Below, piece after piece: positions 7,926 through 17,542 of a stretch of DNA of 64,000 nt. The stretch spans positions 1 to 64,000 of the forward strand of contig CAVUQS010000022.1 in assembly GCA_963743705.1 (NCBI GenBank), given 5' to 3'. The notes beneath the pieces are model-generated. The model had not been told where the DNA came from and did not search any database. It saw only the letters and a program-made list of their open reading frames with translations. Numbering within the stretch: position 1 is the first letter of the stretch; the number at the start of each line of letters is the position of its first letter. The translations under genes and the position numbers were made by a program. This DNA is from PALSA-243 sp963743705. GTDB taxonomy: Bacteria > Acidobacteriota > Terriglobia > Bryobacterales > Bryobacteraceae.

Positions 7926-9659
7926 TCAGACGAGCCTGACATTCTGTTTGATCGTCTTAATCACTTCGTCCATCTTTCCGTTCCACACCTGTTTGGCCAT
8001 ACTAAGAGTGAAGCCTTTGACGGTGTGGAAAGGAACATGCGACGGTAGGGACAAAGCGAAAGGATCGACTACGGCATCCACGACGACGGGTCCGCCTTTG
8101 TGAGCCAAGGCCTCAGCAAGTCCGTCCCTAACGCCGCCGGGTTCTTCGATGCGAATGCCCTTCGCACCCATGGCCTCGGCGACCTTGGCGAAATTAGGAT
8201 TCTTGAATCCCACGCCGAACGGGATCATGCCGGCCTCTTGCTGCTCGATATTCACGAAATCGAGCGATTCGTTATTGAGGATGATCTGAACCACTGGCGT
8301 CTTTCGTTCGACTTGCGTCAATAGGTCGCCCAGCGCGAGCATGGTGTAGCCCCCGTCGCCGCAGATGGCGATCGTTTGCCGGCCTGGGTATGCCAACTGG
8401 GCGCCAAACGCATTGGGCGCGGCATTGCCCATGGACGCCCAGGAGAACGAGCCGAAGATTCGCCGATTGCGGCCACCCTGGAGGTGCCTTGCCCCCCAAA
8501 TACACGCTGTCCCCGTATCTATGAAAAACAACGCATCGGGAGCGGCAAGTTCGCTCAGCGTCGCTGCCAGGAATTCCGGACGTATGGGCTTAATCCCGGG
8601 CCCTTTCTTGACGTAGTGCTGTAGAAGATCGTCGAATGATTTGGTAGCCGCAACGTGTTTGTCCAAAAAGCGGGTGTCAGTCTTCTCACGCACGCTCTTC
8701 AGCAAGGCGGCGACGGTGAGATCGATATCGCCAACGAGCCCCAGATCAACGGCTGTGCGGCGGCCGACGTGTTTGGGATTCTTGTCGATCTGGACTTTCT
8801 TCACTTGATGGCCGGGCAGAAAGTCCGGGAAGGGAAAATCCGTGCCGAGCAGCAGTAGAAGATCAGCCTCATGAATGGCGCCGTAGGCTCCGCCGTAACC
8901 GAGCAAGCCAGTCATGCCAACGGCGTTAGGATTGTCATGTTCCAACCATTGCTTGCCGCGGAACGAAAAGCCGACAGGCGCCTTTAGCCTGCCCGCCAAT
9001 TGGACGACGTGATCGTGGGCATCCCTGCAGCCATCGCCTCCGAAGATCGCTACCGTTTTCGCGTCGTCGATCATCTTCACAAGCTGACTCAGGTCGGCGT
9101 CGGAAGGGAGAAGTATGGGCGTATTAGGAATCGTGATCGCGGAAGAGTGCTCGGGGGCATCCGCCGCGGCTACGTCGCCCGGCAGCGCAATTACCGTTGG
9201 CCCTTTTTCCAAAACGGCGGTCAGAATCGCGGTATTGATGATCGCCCGCGCCTGCTCAGGATTGACTACGCGCCCGGTGTAGACAGAGGCGGAATCGAAG
9301 AATTTGTAAGGATTGAGTTCTTCGAGGGTTTCCGTATCGATCAGCCTCGTCTCCACGTCGCCTGCAATGGCGATGATCGGAGCGCCCTCCTTGCGCGCAT
9401 CCATAAGCCCATTGAAAAGGTGGACGACGCCGGGGCCAGCCGTCCCACACACGGCAACTGGGTTGCCAGTCAGGTAAGCTTCCGCGACGGCGGCAAAGAC
9501 GCCATACTCTTCATGGCGAACATGGATGAATTCGATTTTCCCGTTACGGCGTAGCGCGTCGATAACCGGATTGAGAGCGTCACCAACGATGCCATAGCAA
9601 CGTTTGACTCCGGCGTTTGCAAGCATTTCCCACAAGAGGTCTGCTACGTTTCTTGACAT
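7926..9659 (-). CDS. poxB: Thiamine-diphosphate pyruvate:quinone oxidoreductase (PoxB-like)
   Basis: Predicted to decarboxylate pyruvate to acetate and pass the electrons to membrane quinone, using ThDP and FAD. The 577-residue protein shows the three expected parts. The N-terminal ThDP-binding domain has the catalytic Glu in VRHEEYG, the central FAD-binding region follows, and the C-terminal ThDP domain has the GDGG...N metal site (GDGGYTM, then NNESL). The C-terminal tail (DEVIKTIKQNVR) resembles the membrane-binding end of PoxB. It is convergent with ctaG and stands alone. Acetolactate synthase and other ThDP enzymes are related, but the tail and overall order favour PoxB. Confidence 0.88.
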   Translation of the reverse strand: MSRNVADLLWEMLANAGVKRCYGIVGDALNPVIDALRRNGKIEFIHVRHEEYGVFAAVAEAYLTGNPVAVCGTAGPGVVHLFNGLMDARKEGAPIIAIAGDVETRLIDTETLEELNPYKFFDSASVYTGRVVNPEQARAIINTAILTAVLEKGPTVIALPGDVAAADAPEHSSAITIPNTPILLPSDADLSQLVKMIDDAKTVAIFGGDGCRDAHDHVVQLAGRLKAPVGFSFRGKQWLEHDNPNAVGMTGLLGYGGAYGAIHEADLLLLLGTDFPFPDFLPGHQVKKVQIDKNPKHVGRRTAVDLGLVGDIDLTVAALLKSVREKTDTRFLDKHVAATKSFDDLLQHYVKKGPGIKPIRPEFLAATLSELAAPDALFFIDTGTACIWGARHLQGGRNRRIFGSFSWASMGNAAPNAFGAQLAYPGRQTIAICGDGGYTMLALGDLLTQVERKTPVVQIILNNESLDFVNIEQQEAGMIPFGVGFKNPNFAKVAEAMGAKGIRIEEPGGVRDGLAEALAHKGGPVVVDAVVDPFALSLPSHVPFHTVKGFTLSMAKQVWNGKMDEVIKTIKQNVRLV

Positions 9660-9723
9660 AGAATTCGTGCCTTCGAGGCTAGTGGCATTATGCGCGATTG
9701 AGACGCGTTACGAGGTGCCTGGC

Positions 9724-9744
9724 TGCACACTATGAAAGTGTGCA
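9724..9744. promoter_or_regulatory. 8-bp inverted repeat upstream of poxB
   Basis: TGCACACT and AGTGTGCA form a perfect inverted repeat with a five-base loop, about 65 bases upstream of the poxB start on the reverse strand and 185 upstream of the forward cytochrome gene. It could be an operator or a short hairpin. The rest of the divergent gap (9660-9928) shows no other clear signal. Confidence 0.3.
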
Positions 9745-9928
9745 AGGCTGACTACAAACTCCGTTGTTATTTCCGTACCAATACACGGCCCGTTCTGTCT
9801 TTTTAGGTACTCACTTCGACCCTACGCCTTGTGGGAGCCAAACCTCCTGCCGAATCCGAGGCCGTCAGGCTCTACGACACCGCGAATTTCCTAAATTGAG
9901 CTGCTCAGCCTAGACTGGTACGAGCGGC

Positions 9929-11497
9929 ATGGGCGATAGGAAGAGCGTAACGTCGGCGGTCCGGTTGCGATGGTGGCCGGTTCTGGCATCGGGTGCGTTT
10001 CTGCTCCTGCCGGCGGCGGCCTTGGCGGCGCAGCCGTGCCAGTCCTGTCACCCGAAAGAAGTCGCCGCATATTCGCATTCGAACATGTCCCACTCGCTGC
10101 GGCGTCCGGGCAAAGAGCCGGAAGGAAGCTTCACGACCGCTTCCGGCACCCGGTTCACGATTCGGTCCAATGCCACGGGCACCTGGCAACGAATGGAGCG
10201 CTTCGGAGGCTCCGCGGAGTACCAGGTTGCGTATGTCATTGGATCCGGCAGCCACGCCTCCGGGTATCTGATCCAGGCCGGCAACAATCTGTTTCAATCG
10301 CCGATCTGTTATTACCCGAGCCGGCATCGCTACGATCTGGCGCCAGGTTATGAACAGACTTCCGAGCCGGGCTTCACGCGTCCGGTGGGAGAGGAGTGCG
10401 TGCTCTGCCACTCCGGGCGGCCGCAGCATGTTGCTGGGACGGCGAACCAATATAAGCGGCCCATGTTTCTGGAAGAAGCGATTTCGTGCGAGCGGTGCCA
10501 CGGCCCGTCCGAAGAACACTTAAAGCGGCCGGTGCCAGGATCCATCATTAATCCGGCGAAACTGGCGCCGACGGCGCGCGACAGTGTCTGCGAACAGTGT
10601 CATCTGACGGGCGTGACCCAGCGGATATTGAACCCCGGTAAAGATTTCGCTGACTTTCATCCGGGCCAGCGCCTGGAAGACGTTTTCACGGTTTACACGC
10701 GCGCCGGCGGAAAGGCGTTCAAAGTGGTCAGCCATTCGGAACAATTGGCACTGAGCGCGTGTGCGCGCAACAGCCAAGGCAAGATGTGGTGCGGAACCTG
10801 TCATGATCCACATCCGCAAGCAGCGCCAACCGCCCAAACTTACAACGACCGGTGCGAGACGTGCCATCAGGGCCGGCTGGCGAAATCGCATCCTGCCGAG
10901 ACCAACTGCATCGGTTGCCACATGACGCGCAGACCGGCGCTGGATGGCGGGCACACCGTGTTCACGGATCATCGAATCACAAAACGGCCTGAGCCGGATC
11001 CTGCGGTTCCACAATCGGACGACCTGACGGCTTGGCGCGAGCCCGACGCGGCGCTGCAAGCCCGAAATCTGGCGTTGGCGTATCTCAATGCCGGCGTCTA
11101 TGGCCACTCTGGAGCGCAAGTCATGCGCGGCTATCAGATGCTGACCGCGCTGAGATCGGCAGGCGACGACATCGATGTGCTGAGAGGGATCGGGCGCGCG
11201 CTGCTGCTGGCGCGTCAGCCGCTCGAAGCGGTGAAGGCGTTCGAGCGGGCGCTGCAACTGACTCCGGACAGCGCGGCCAGCGAAGCGGACGTAGGAACTG
11301 CTTATCTGCAAGCTGGCCAGATGGAGAAGGCGGCCTCGCACCTGGAGCGCGCGATGCAGTTGGATCCGCTTCTCATCTCAGCCGGGAGCGCGCTTGAAGA
11401 CGTGTATCGAAAGCAAGGGAATGAGACTAAGGCAGACGCGCTGGTGGATCGAATGCGACGCGCGATGCTGAACCTGCCGAGAAATACCGGCCATTAA
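9929..11497 (+). CDS. Exported heptahaem cytochrome c with C-terminal TPR repeats
   Basis: A 522-residue secreted protein. After a signal peptide (hydrophobic stretch ending ALAAQ) the N-terminal half carries seven CxxCH haem sites: CQSCH, CVLCH, CERCH, CEQCH, CGTCH, CETCH and CIGCH. Several have the paired pattern of the cytochrome c554/doubled-CxxCH families. From about residue 360 the sequence becomes TPR-like (for example LEAVKAFERALQLTPDSAASEADVGTAYL), giving three or four repeats for protein contact. It is predicted to be a periplasmic electron-transfer protein; the partner is unknown. A paralogue with the same plan and haem number lies at 40171-42171. Confidence 0.85.
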   Translation: MGDRKSVTSAVRLRWWPVLASGAFLLLPAAALAAQPCQSCHPKEVAAYSHSNMSHSLRRPGKEPEGSFTTASGTRFTIRSNATGTWQRMERFGGSAEYQVAYVIGSGSHASGYLIQAGNNLFQSPICYYPSRHRYDLAPGYEQTSEPGFTRPVGEECVLCHSGRPQHVAGTANQYKRPMFLEEAISCERCHGPSEEHLKRPVPGSIINPAKLAPTARDSVCEQCHLTGVTQRILNPGKDFADFHPGQRLEDVFTVYTRAGGKAFKVVSHSEQLALSACARNSQGKMWCGTCHDPHPQAAPTAQTYNDRCETCHQGRLAKSHPAETNCIGCHMTRRPALDGGHTVFTDHRITKRPEPDPAVPQSDDLTAWREPDAALQARNLALAYLNAGVYGHSGAQVMRGYQMLTALRSAGDDIDVLRGIGRALLLARQPLEAVKAFERALQLTPDSAASEADVGTAYLQAGQMEKAASHLERAMQLDPLLISAGSALEDVYRKQGNETKADALVDRMRRAMLNLPRNTGH

Positions 11498-11507
11498 TTG
11501 TTCCAAG

Positions 11508-11537
11508 GAGGGCATTGGCTTTACGGCCAACGCCCTC
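11508..11537. terminator. Bidirectional hairpin terminator between convergent genes
   Basis: The sequence GAGGGC-A-TTGGC pairs with GCCAA-C-GCCCTC around a short loop, leaving one mismatch. It lies 11 bases after the cytochrome gene and 30 bases before the end of the reverse-strand TonB receptor. There is no long T run on either side, so this call rests on stem strength and position. Confidence 0.5.
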
Positions 11538-11566
11538 GGTGGGTAACAGCCAGCAGCGTTGCGAGA

Positions 11567-14500
11567 TTAGAATCGCAGCATCAAACTAGCCGCCATCTGC
11601 CTGGGAATCGCGGCTCCGGTAACCTTGCCAAAACTCGCACTGCTCAGGTTGCCAGAAGGCGCGTTCAGGTTGGTGTGGTTCAACGCGTTGAAAGCTTCCA
11701 AACGAAATCTAAGATTGAAGCGTTCATGGATGGGAATGAACTTGGTAAGAGCCATGTCCACGCGCTCAAATCCGGGCCCTTGGAAGGCATTGCGTCCAAG
11801 TGAACCGTCCGTGCCTAGCGTCGGGGTGGGGAATTGCGAGGCAGCGAAAATACCACTGAGGAACTGCGCCTGTGTGAATCCACCAGCCTGAATCGGCGTC
11901 AACGGAGCGTTGGGGCGGGCATAAGCGGTTCCGTTGGCCTGCCATTCGCCGGCGGGATAGACCGCGGAGGTAAAGACGTCCAGCGGATTACCCTTCTCAA
12001 AAACCCCATAGCCGGCAAGGTCCCATGCGCCAAACGCCCTGCAGTACCAGCCACTGCAAGTGCGGAAGAATGGAATGGCGTAGGAACTCGTGATGCTGAA
12101 CCGTTGAGGGGTATTGAAGCTGGCCAGTCCACGGTCGAGACGTTGATCGTTTTCGTTCTCGAAGTTCGTTGTGCCTTGTTCCGCTTCCGAGAGATCAATT
12201 GTCTTGCTGTACGTATAAGACGCCTGGAAGTTGAGCCCGTGCGACATCGCTTTTCGCGCCGTGACGGTAACGCCCTGGTACGAAGAATTGCCGTTGGTGG
12301 CCGCCATATTGATGCTCGAGAAGCTCGAATTGAAACCGTGGATGACGCCTCCGTTCAGCAAATCGCCATTGAACTGGTTGATGTTGGATATTTCAACCAG
12401 GTGGGTGCCTTTGGATCCCATATAGTCCGCCTCAATCACAATCTTCCCGGGAAGGGAGCGTTGGAAACCAACGAACCAATTCTGGGTATAAGGCTGAGGC
12501 AAGTGATAGTTGACACCGATGACTGACAATTTTTGGCCGATGATCCCATTCTGACTGTTGAGTCCGGCGGCAAAAGAGGCGTCGATGGGATAACCGAGCG
12601 CCTGCGGATTGTATTGGCTGGGAGTGGCGTTGGGGTCGCCCATTCCGTACGTGAACGTATTGCCGTACTGCAAGCCGGCATTGATCCCTCCAACCAACGG
12701 TGGGTTGTTGCGATATCCGGCAGGATAGACGGTGGCCAGGCGATCGTAACCGATCCCGTAGCCGGCGCGGATTACGTTCTTGCCCTTTCCACCAATGTCC
12801 CAGGCCAACCCGAGCCTTGGCGCAAAATCGGTCTTATTGGGGTCCCAGGACTGTGGGACCACTTGCGGGCTGCCAGTGGCAATTTGCTGGACATAATTGC
12901 CTGTTCCGTAGACGAAGTTCGACAGGCGATTCTTGGCGTCCGTATAGGGGCCGAAATACTCATACCGCAGACCGAGGTTGATGGTGAGATCTCTCCTCAC
13001 TTTCCAATCGTCCTGAACAAAGCCGCCAAATTCGGTGATGCGCTGGGAAGCATAGGTGATGGTCGGTTGACCAGTGAGTGGATTCACCGTACGAGCTTCG
13101 GTGAGCGCAGTGTCATTGACGAACGTCAAAATATTGGAAAACGTGTAGAGCGGAATGTAGTTGGCGGTATGTTTCGTATTGTTGTCCGACCGCCGCCGGT
13201 CTGCGCCGGCTTTGATGGTATGTTTGCCGCGAGAGATCGACACGGAATCTTTCACAATGTATTCCGTCGCGAACCATCCGCCAGGGTATGGGTTGCCGTC
13301 CTGGAATTGATCCCCAAGGCTTCCAGTGACAACAATCCGCGATACCCAAAGGTTACGGGGTATGCTGTAGGTCCCGATGTACCGCACCATTCCCGCCTGA
13401 AACTCATTCAGCATGGTTGGCGAGAAGATATGAGTTTCATTCAGGTTCACGAAATTACCGACTTCGGGGTTATCCCTCTCAAAGTCGCGAACCGGCGGCG
13501 TCTTAGTGACGCCGCTAAAGTGATAGTAATACCCGTAGATTCGATCCTTACCCGGTCTCAATTCATGATCGACACGCAGGGTGAATCCGTCTGAGTTGAT
13601 CGTATTAGGCTGGTTCCAGTTCGCCGTTCCGTACTCGTAAAGCGGAGTTCCGGCCGCGGTCAACAGAGGCGAGGTACTGTACTGGTTGGACGCGGCGCAT
13701 CCACCGCAGGCCGTAACGCCTGACATTGGCGTTCCCAGGTCTTTCAAATTCGTTGTGGCATAGGCCGCCGGCGGGAACATCGACAACAATTTTGCGGCGA
13801 TGGAGTTCGGCCGGTTCGCTACCACCCACTGTTCAAATGCCTGCGTTTCGACCGTCGCCGATGCCGGCGCTGATCCCGTTTGACGGATTCCTTCGTAAGA
13901 GGTGAAAAAGAACGTGCGGTTCTTGAGGACCGGGCCGCCTGCCGTATAGCCGTATTGGTTCCGGTGCAGTGGCGCTACCGACGTGGTCGAAAAGAAATTC
14001 CTGGCATTCAGGTCATTGTTGGAAAGGTAATCCCAAGCGCTCCCGTGGAATTGGTTGGTGCCCGCCTTGCTGACGATGTTGACGTGGGCTCCCATATTCC
14101 GCCCTTCGGAAGCGTTGGCGTCGTTCAACTGAACGGCTACCTGTTCTACCGACTCCACGTTCGGCGCAATCTCGGCCGCGCCGCCGCGCGAAATTGAGTT
14201 CACCGACATGCCGTCCATGCTGTAAGAGTTGGAATCGGTCCTGGCGCCGGCGAAGTTGACGTTCGCAGTGCTTCGCCCGCTCACGTTGTCAACGCCCAAA
14301 CTGCGTCCAGTTACTCCCGGCTGCATAGCCATCATGTTAAATACGCTGTTATTTACGACTGGTAACGAAGCCAAAGCCGCCTGATTCATCTGGCTGGTGA
14401 CGTGACCGGTTTCCGTTTCCAGAACGCTTGCCTGAGCGCTCACATTCACCGATTCGCGGACCGCGCCGACATCCAAAACGAAGTCGACCTTCCGCACCTG

Positions 14501-14788
14501 GTCGGGAGGAAGGACGAGGGAATCCTGAACGGCCGCGTTAAACCCGGGCTTCGTCGCCTCAATCTTGTAATTGCCAGAGCCGAGGCTTGTCACGGTGTAA
14601 TAGCCGTCCCCATTAGCGACGACTTCACGAGCTACACCGGTGTCTATGTTGGTCACTTTGATGATCACGCCCGGTACAACGCCGGCGCTGCGATCTACCA
14701 CCGTGCCTTGGAAACCGCTTCCAAATTGCCCCCAAACACAGGGCGCGAGAAGCAGCAAAGAAAATCCCAAACGCGTCGAGTTAAGCAT
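11567..14788 (-). CDS. Oar-like TonB-dependent receptor with carboxypeptidase-regulatory-like N-terminus
   Basis: A 1073-residue outer-membrane protein. A signal peptide (cleaved near CVWGQ) is followed by a carboxypeptidase-regulatory-like beta-sandwich (about residues 24-110, pattern GTVVDRSAGVVPGVIIKVTN), then a plug-like region (MQPGV, SYSMDGMSV, GGAAEIAPNVESVEQVAVQ) and a long beta-barrel ending in a C-terminal aromatic residue (LMLRF). This is the large receptor type expanded in Acidobacteriota, thought to import polymer breakdown products or other large substrates; the ligand cannot be read from sequence. It has its own sigma70 promoter at 14827-14855 with repeat elements upstream. Its neighbours are electron-transfer and PQQ genes. 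Confidence 0.9.
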   Translation of the reverse strand: MLNSTRLGFSLLLLAPCVWGQFGSGFQGTVVDRSAGVVPGVIIKVTNIDTGVAREVVANGDGYYTVTSLGSGNYKIEATKPGFNAAVQDSLVLPPDQVRKVDFVLDVGAVRESVNVSAQASVLETETGHVTSQMNQAALASLPVVNNSVFNMMAMQPGVTGRSLGVDNVSGRSTANVNFAGARTDSNSYSMDGMSVNSISRGGAAEIAPNVESVEQVAVQLNDANASEGRNMGAHVNIVSKAGTNQFHGSAWDYLSNNDLNARNFFSTTSVAPLHRNQYGYTAGGPVLKNRTFFFTSYEGIRQTGSAPASATVETQAFEQWVVANRPNSIAAKLLSMFPPAAYATTNLKDLGTPMSGVTACGGCAASNQYSTSPLLTAAGTPLYEYGTANWNQPNTINSDGFTLRVDHELRPGKDRIYGYYYHFSGVTKTPPVRDFERDNPEVGNFVNLNETHIFSPTMLNEFQAGMVRYIGTYSIPRNLWVSRIVVTGSLGDQFQDGNPYPGGWFATEYIVKDSVSISRGKHTIKAGADRRRSDNNTKHTANYIPLYTFSNILTFVNDTALTEARTVNPLTGQPTITYASQRITEFGGFVQDDWKVRRDLTINLGLRYEYFGPYTDAKNRLSNFVYGTGNYVQQIATGSPQVVPQSWDPNKTDFAPRLGLAWDIGGKGKNVIRAGYGIGYDRLATVYPAGYRNNPPLVGGINAGLQYGNTFTYGMGDPNATPSQYNPQALGYPIDASFAAGLNSQNGIIGQKLSVIGVNYHLPQPYTQNWFVGFQRSLPGKIVIEADYMGSKGTHLVEISNINQFNGDLLNGGVIHGFNSSFSSINMAATNGNSSYQGVTVTARKAMSHGLNFQASYTYSKTIDLSEAEQGTTNFENENDQRLDRGLASFNTPQRFSITSSYAIPFFRTCSGWYCRAFGAWDLAGYGVFEKGNPLDVFTSAVYPAGEWQANGTAYARPNAPLTPIQAGGFTQAQFLSGIFAASQFPTPTLGTDGSLGRNAFQGPGFERVDMALTKFIPIHERFNLRFRLEAFNALNHTNLNAPSGNLSSASFGKVTGAAIPRQMAASLMLRF

Positions 14789-14826
14789 TCAATCACCCCA
14801 TCTCAACGAGCCAAACGAGTGGAGTA

Positions 14827-14855
14827 ACAATACTCCGAAAACGAATCCGTGTCAA
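14827..14855 (-). promoter_or_regulatory. Sigma70 promoter of the first TonB receptor
   Basis: On the reverse strand, TTGACA (14855-14850) and TATTGT (14832-14827) are separated by exactly 17 bases. The predicted transcript start is near 14820, leaving a 5' leader of about 30 bases before the receptor ATG at 14788. Confidence 0.65.
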
Positions 14856-14895
14856 GAAAGCGCTTACAGAAACCGTTTACAAACCGTGCGTTTGT
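14856..14895. promoter_or_regulatory. Operator-like repeats abutting the -35 box of the TonB receptor promoter
   Basis: Directly upstream of the -35 box lies GAAAGCGCTTACAG (14856-14869, with the central palindrome AAGCGCTT), then AAACCGTTTAC, then the inverted repeat ACAAAC-N5-GTTTGT (14879-14895). AAGCGCTT- and AAACGnTT-type palindromes are typical of LacI/GalR-family operators. The match is by eye and no LacI-family gene is in the window. The rest of the 14789-15106 gap holds nothing else I can support. Confidence 0.4.
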
Positions 14896-15106
14896 ATCTT
14901 GCTTGCCGGGGATTACCTTGGCCAGTTGAGACACTTACTCCGGACTAGCCGGCAAGCCCCACGCGCTGGTTGTGCGCCGCGGCATACGATCACCATTGAA
15001 CCCGCCGCGGTTTTCCTGTATTCTGCCATTGCTCTCAGACTGCCCGGCCTGGAACCACGGTCGTTGGGCTCTGACATTGAGGGAAGAACTGTCTCGGGAT
15101 CGCTTC

Positions 15107-15517
15107 GTGCAGCGCGCAAAGTTGCTCACTTTATGTTTCGTGGCATCCTGCTCCGCGGCCGCCGCCGCGCGGTCGGTCTGGGATGGCGTGTACACCAACG
15201 AGCAAGCCAAACGCGGTCGACTGACGTACGGAGAAACGTGCTTGAAGTGTCATGGCGAAACTCTTGGCGGCGCGGAAGCAGGCCCGGCGTTGGCGGGCGA
15301 CGAGTTCCGCGGCAAGTGGAATGGAAGAACCGCCGGCGACCTGTTCGCGCTAATTCGTAAGTCCATGCCGTCGGATGATCCCGGGGGTCTAAGCAGTCGC
15401 GAATATTCGGATCTGGTCGCCTATATTTTTAGCGTGAATGAATTCCCGGCAGGACAGAACGAATTGGGCCGCGATGTTGCGGCGCTGAACGAGATTCGAA
15501 TCGAAGCCAAACGATAA
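15107..15517 (+). CDS. Small exported monohaem cytochrome c, partner of the PQQ dehydrogenase
   Basis: Predicted periplasmic class I cytochrome c (haem site CLKCH, likely Met ligand in KSMPSDDPGG) that would accept electrons from the PQQ enzyme 24 bases downstream. The GTG at 15107 is chosen because it begins a compact signal peptide (MQRAKLLTLCFVASCSAAAA). The frame stays open upstream to an ATG at 14972, but that extension is Arg/Pro-rich and has no leader. The ribosome site is weak, so the start is uncertain. Cytochrome followed by PQQ dehydrogenase is repeated in reversed order at 45953-48433. Confidence 0.75.
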   Translation: MQRAKLLTLCFVASCSAAAAARSVWDGVYTNEQAKRGRLTYGETCLKCHGETLGGAEAGPALAGDEFRGKWNGRTAGDLFALIRKSMPSDDPGGLSSREYSDLVAYIFSVNEFPAGQNELGRDVAALNEIRIEAKR

Positions 15518-15541
15518 ATGAGCCTCTAAGGAGCCGCTAGC

Positions 15542-17533
15542 ATGATGCAGTCAATCACCCGTTTGTTGGCGCTGCTGATCGTAAGCATGGCCTTCCAGGC
15601 CGCCGCACAGCGGGGCGCAAAAAACGGAGAATGGCGATTCTACGGTGGCGACGCGGGGACCACCAAGTATTCTCCGCTCGATCAAATCAGCGCCGCCAAC
15701 GTGAAGGACCTAAAAATCGTCTGGGAGTGGAAAGCTCAGAACTTTGGAAAGCGGCCCGACTTTAATTGGGAAGTGACGCCGTTGATGGCTGGGGGCGTCC
15801 TATACTTCACGGCGGGCTCCAGGCGCGATGTTGTGGCGGTGGATGCCGCCACGGGTGAGACGCTTTGGATGTACCGGTTGGATGAAGGAGAGCGGGGCGC
15901 GGTGGTCGCCCGCTCGGTGAATCGAGGCTTGGCGTATTGGAGCGACGGCAAAGGCGACGATCGCATTTTGCTGATCACTCCGGGATTCCAGTTGGTCGCG
16001 CTCAACGCGAAGAGCGGCGCGCCGCTCACCGGTTTCGGCAAAGAAGGTTTTATCGATCTTACGCAAGGGTTAGATCGCGAAGTAGTCAAACCGGGGCAGA
16101 TCGGAGCGAGTTCCCCGGCCATCGTGGTGCGCGACACGGTGGTCGTCGGCGCGGCATTGTTGACCGGCACCGCTCCCGCTTCCAAGAACAACGTGCCAGG
16201 GTACATTCGCGGCTTTGATGTGCGCACCGGTAAAAAGCTTTGGACGTTCCACACGATTCCGCCGGCGGGGGAGTTTGGCAATGAAAGTTGGGAGGACGAT
16301 TCCTGGAAATACACCGGCAACACCGGCGCTTGGGCGCCATTGAGCGGCGATGAGGAACTGGGTTATGTTTACATTCCCGTAGAAGCGCCGACCGGCGATT
16401 TTTACGGTGGACACCGGCATGGCAATAATCTCTTCTCCGATAGCCTGGTCTGCCTGGATGCTCGCACAGGGAAGCGCATCTGGTATTTCCAACTGGTCCA
16501 CCACGACATCTGGGATTGGGACGTAGCCGCGCCCCCGATCCTGGTGGACATCACGGTAGATGGGAAGAAGATCAAGGCCGTAGCTCAGGTCACGAAACAG
16601 GTATTCACGTATGTGTTCGACCGCGTGACAGGCAAGCCGGTGTGGCCGATTGTCGAGCGACCGGTTCCGCAATCCACCGTACCGGGCGAGAAGACATCGC
16701 CGACCCAGCCCTTCCCAACCAAACCGGCCGCGTTCGACCGCCAGGGTTTCAGCCTGGACGATCTGATCGACTTTACGCCCGAGTTGAAACAGGAGGCCAT
16801 CAAAATAGCATCGCAGTATCGGATGGGACCGCTCTTTACGCCGCCGATCGTGGCTGGTACGGATGGGAAACTCGCGACGATCATGCTGCCGCATCATGTT
16901 GGCGGCGGGAACTGGCCAGGCGGGGCAGTAGACCCCGAGACCGGCATTCTCTACGTAGCGTCCGTGACGAATCCGGATATGCTGGCGTTGACCGTGGCCG
17001 ATCCCAAACGGTCGGACATGGGCTATGTAGCGGGAAGTGGCCGCGGCGGCGCGGGCCGCGGAGCTTTCGACGATGAAGGCATGCGTCCGGCCCCGAAGCA
17101 GGGCAACGGGCCGCAAGGATTGCCGCTAGTGAAACCACCATGGGGACGCATTACGGCTATCGATTTGAATAGCGGCGAGCATGTCTGGATGGCGGCCAAC
17201 GGCGAGGCGCCGGACTTCGTGAAGAACCACCCGTTGATGAAAGGAATCGATCTGAGCAACACGGGCAAGGGCTCGCGGTCCTTGTTGATGGTGACCAAGA
17301 CGCTGCTGTTCGCGCCGGAGGGCAACAATCTATGGGCCGGACCCGCGGGAGCGGGTGGCAACATGTTGCGGATTCTCGATAAGTCGACGGGCAAGCTGAT
17401 TCATCAAATGGCTTTGCCCGCGATGGCGACCGGTGTTCCGATGACCTACATGGTCAACGACAGGCAATTCATCGTGCTTGCGATCGGCGCAGCGGGAGTG
17501 CCCGCCGAACTGGTTGCGCTTGCGTTGCCGTAG
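15542..17533 (+). CDS. PQQ-dependent dehydrogenase (quinoprotein, glucose dehydrogenase-like)
   Basis: A 663-residue exported eight-bladed beta-propeller that oxidises a sugar or alcohol with PQQ. A signal peptide (cleaved near QAAAQ) precedes the opening blade (EWRFYGGDAGTTKYSPLDQI), and tryptophan-docking repeats of the type DAATGETLW, DVRTGKKLWTF and DARTGKRIWYFQ recur through the chain. HHDIWDWDVAAPPIL is the conserved active-site stretch. It lacks the membrane anchor of Escherichia coli Gcd and has no cytochrome domain, fitting use of the separate upstream cytochrome. A Gly/Arg-rich insert (GSGRGGAGRG) sits near residue 500. No PQQ synthesis genes are in the window. Substrate unknown. 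Confidence 0.88.
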   Translation: MMQSITRLLALLIVSMAFQAAAQRGAKNGEWRFYGGDAGTTKYSPLDQISAANVKDLKIVWEWKAQNFGKRPDFNWEVTPLMAGGVLYFTAGSRRDVVAVDAATGETLWMYRLDEGERGAVVARSVNRGLAYWSDGKGDDRILLITPGFQLVALNAKSGAPLTGFGKEGFIDLTQGLDREVVKPGQIGASSPAIVVRDTVVVGAALLTGTAPASKNNVPGYIRGFDVRTGKKLWTFHTIPPAGEFGNESWEDDSWKYTGNTGAWAPLSGDEELGYVYIPVEAPTGDFYGGHRHGNNLFSDSLVCLDARTGKRIWYFQLVHHDIWDWDVAAPPILVDITVDGKKIKAVAQVTKQVFTYVFDRVTGKPVWPIVERPVPQSTVPGEKTSPTQPFPTKPAAFDRQGFSLDDLIDFTPELKQEAIKIASQYRMGPLFTPPIVAGTDGKLATIMLPHHVGGGNWPGGAVDPETGILYVASVTNPDMLALTVADPKRSDMGYVAGSGRGGAGRGAFDDEGMRPAPKQGNGPQGLPLVKPPWGRITAIDLNSGEHVWMAANGEAPDFVKNHPLMKGIDLSNTGKGSRSLLMVTKTLLFAPEGNNLWAGPAGAGGNMLRILDKSTGKLIHQMALPAMATGVPMTYMVNDRQFIVLAIGAAGVPAELVALALP

Positions 17534-17542
17534 ATCCGATCC

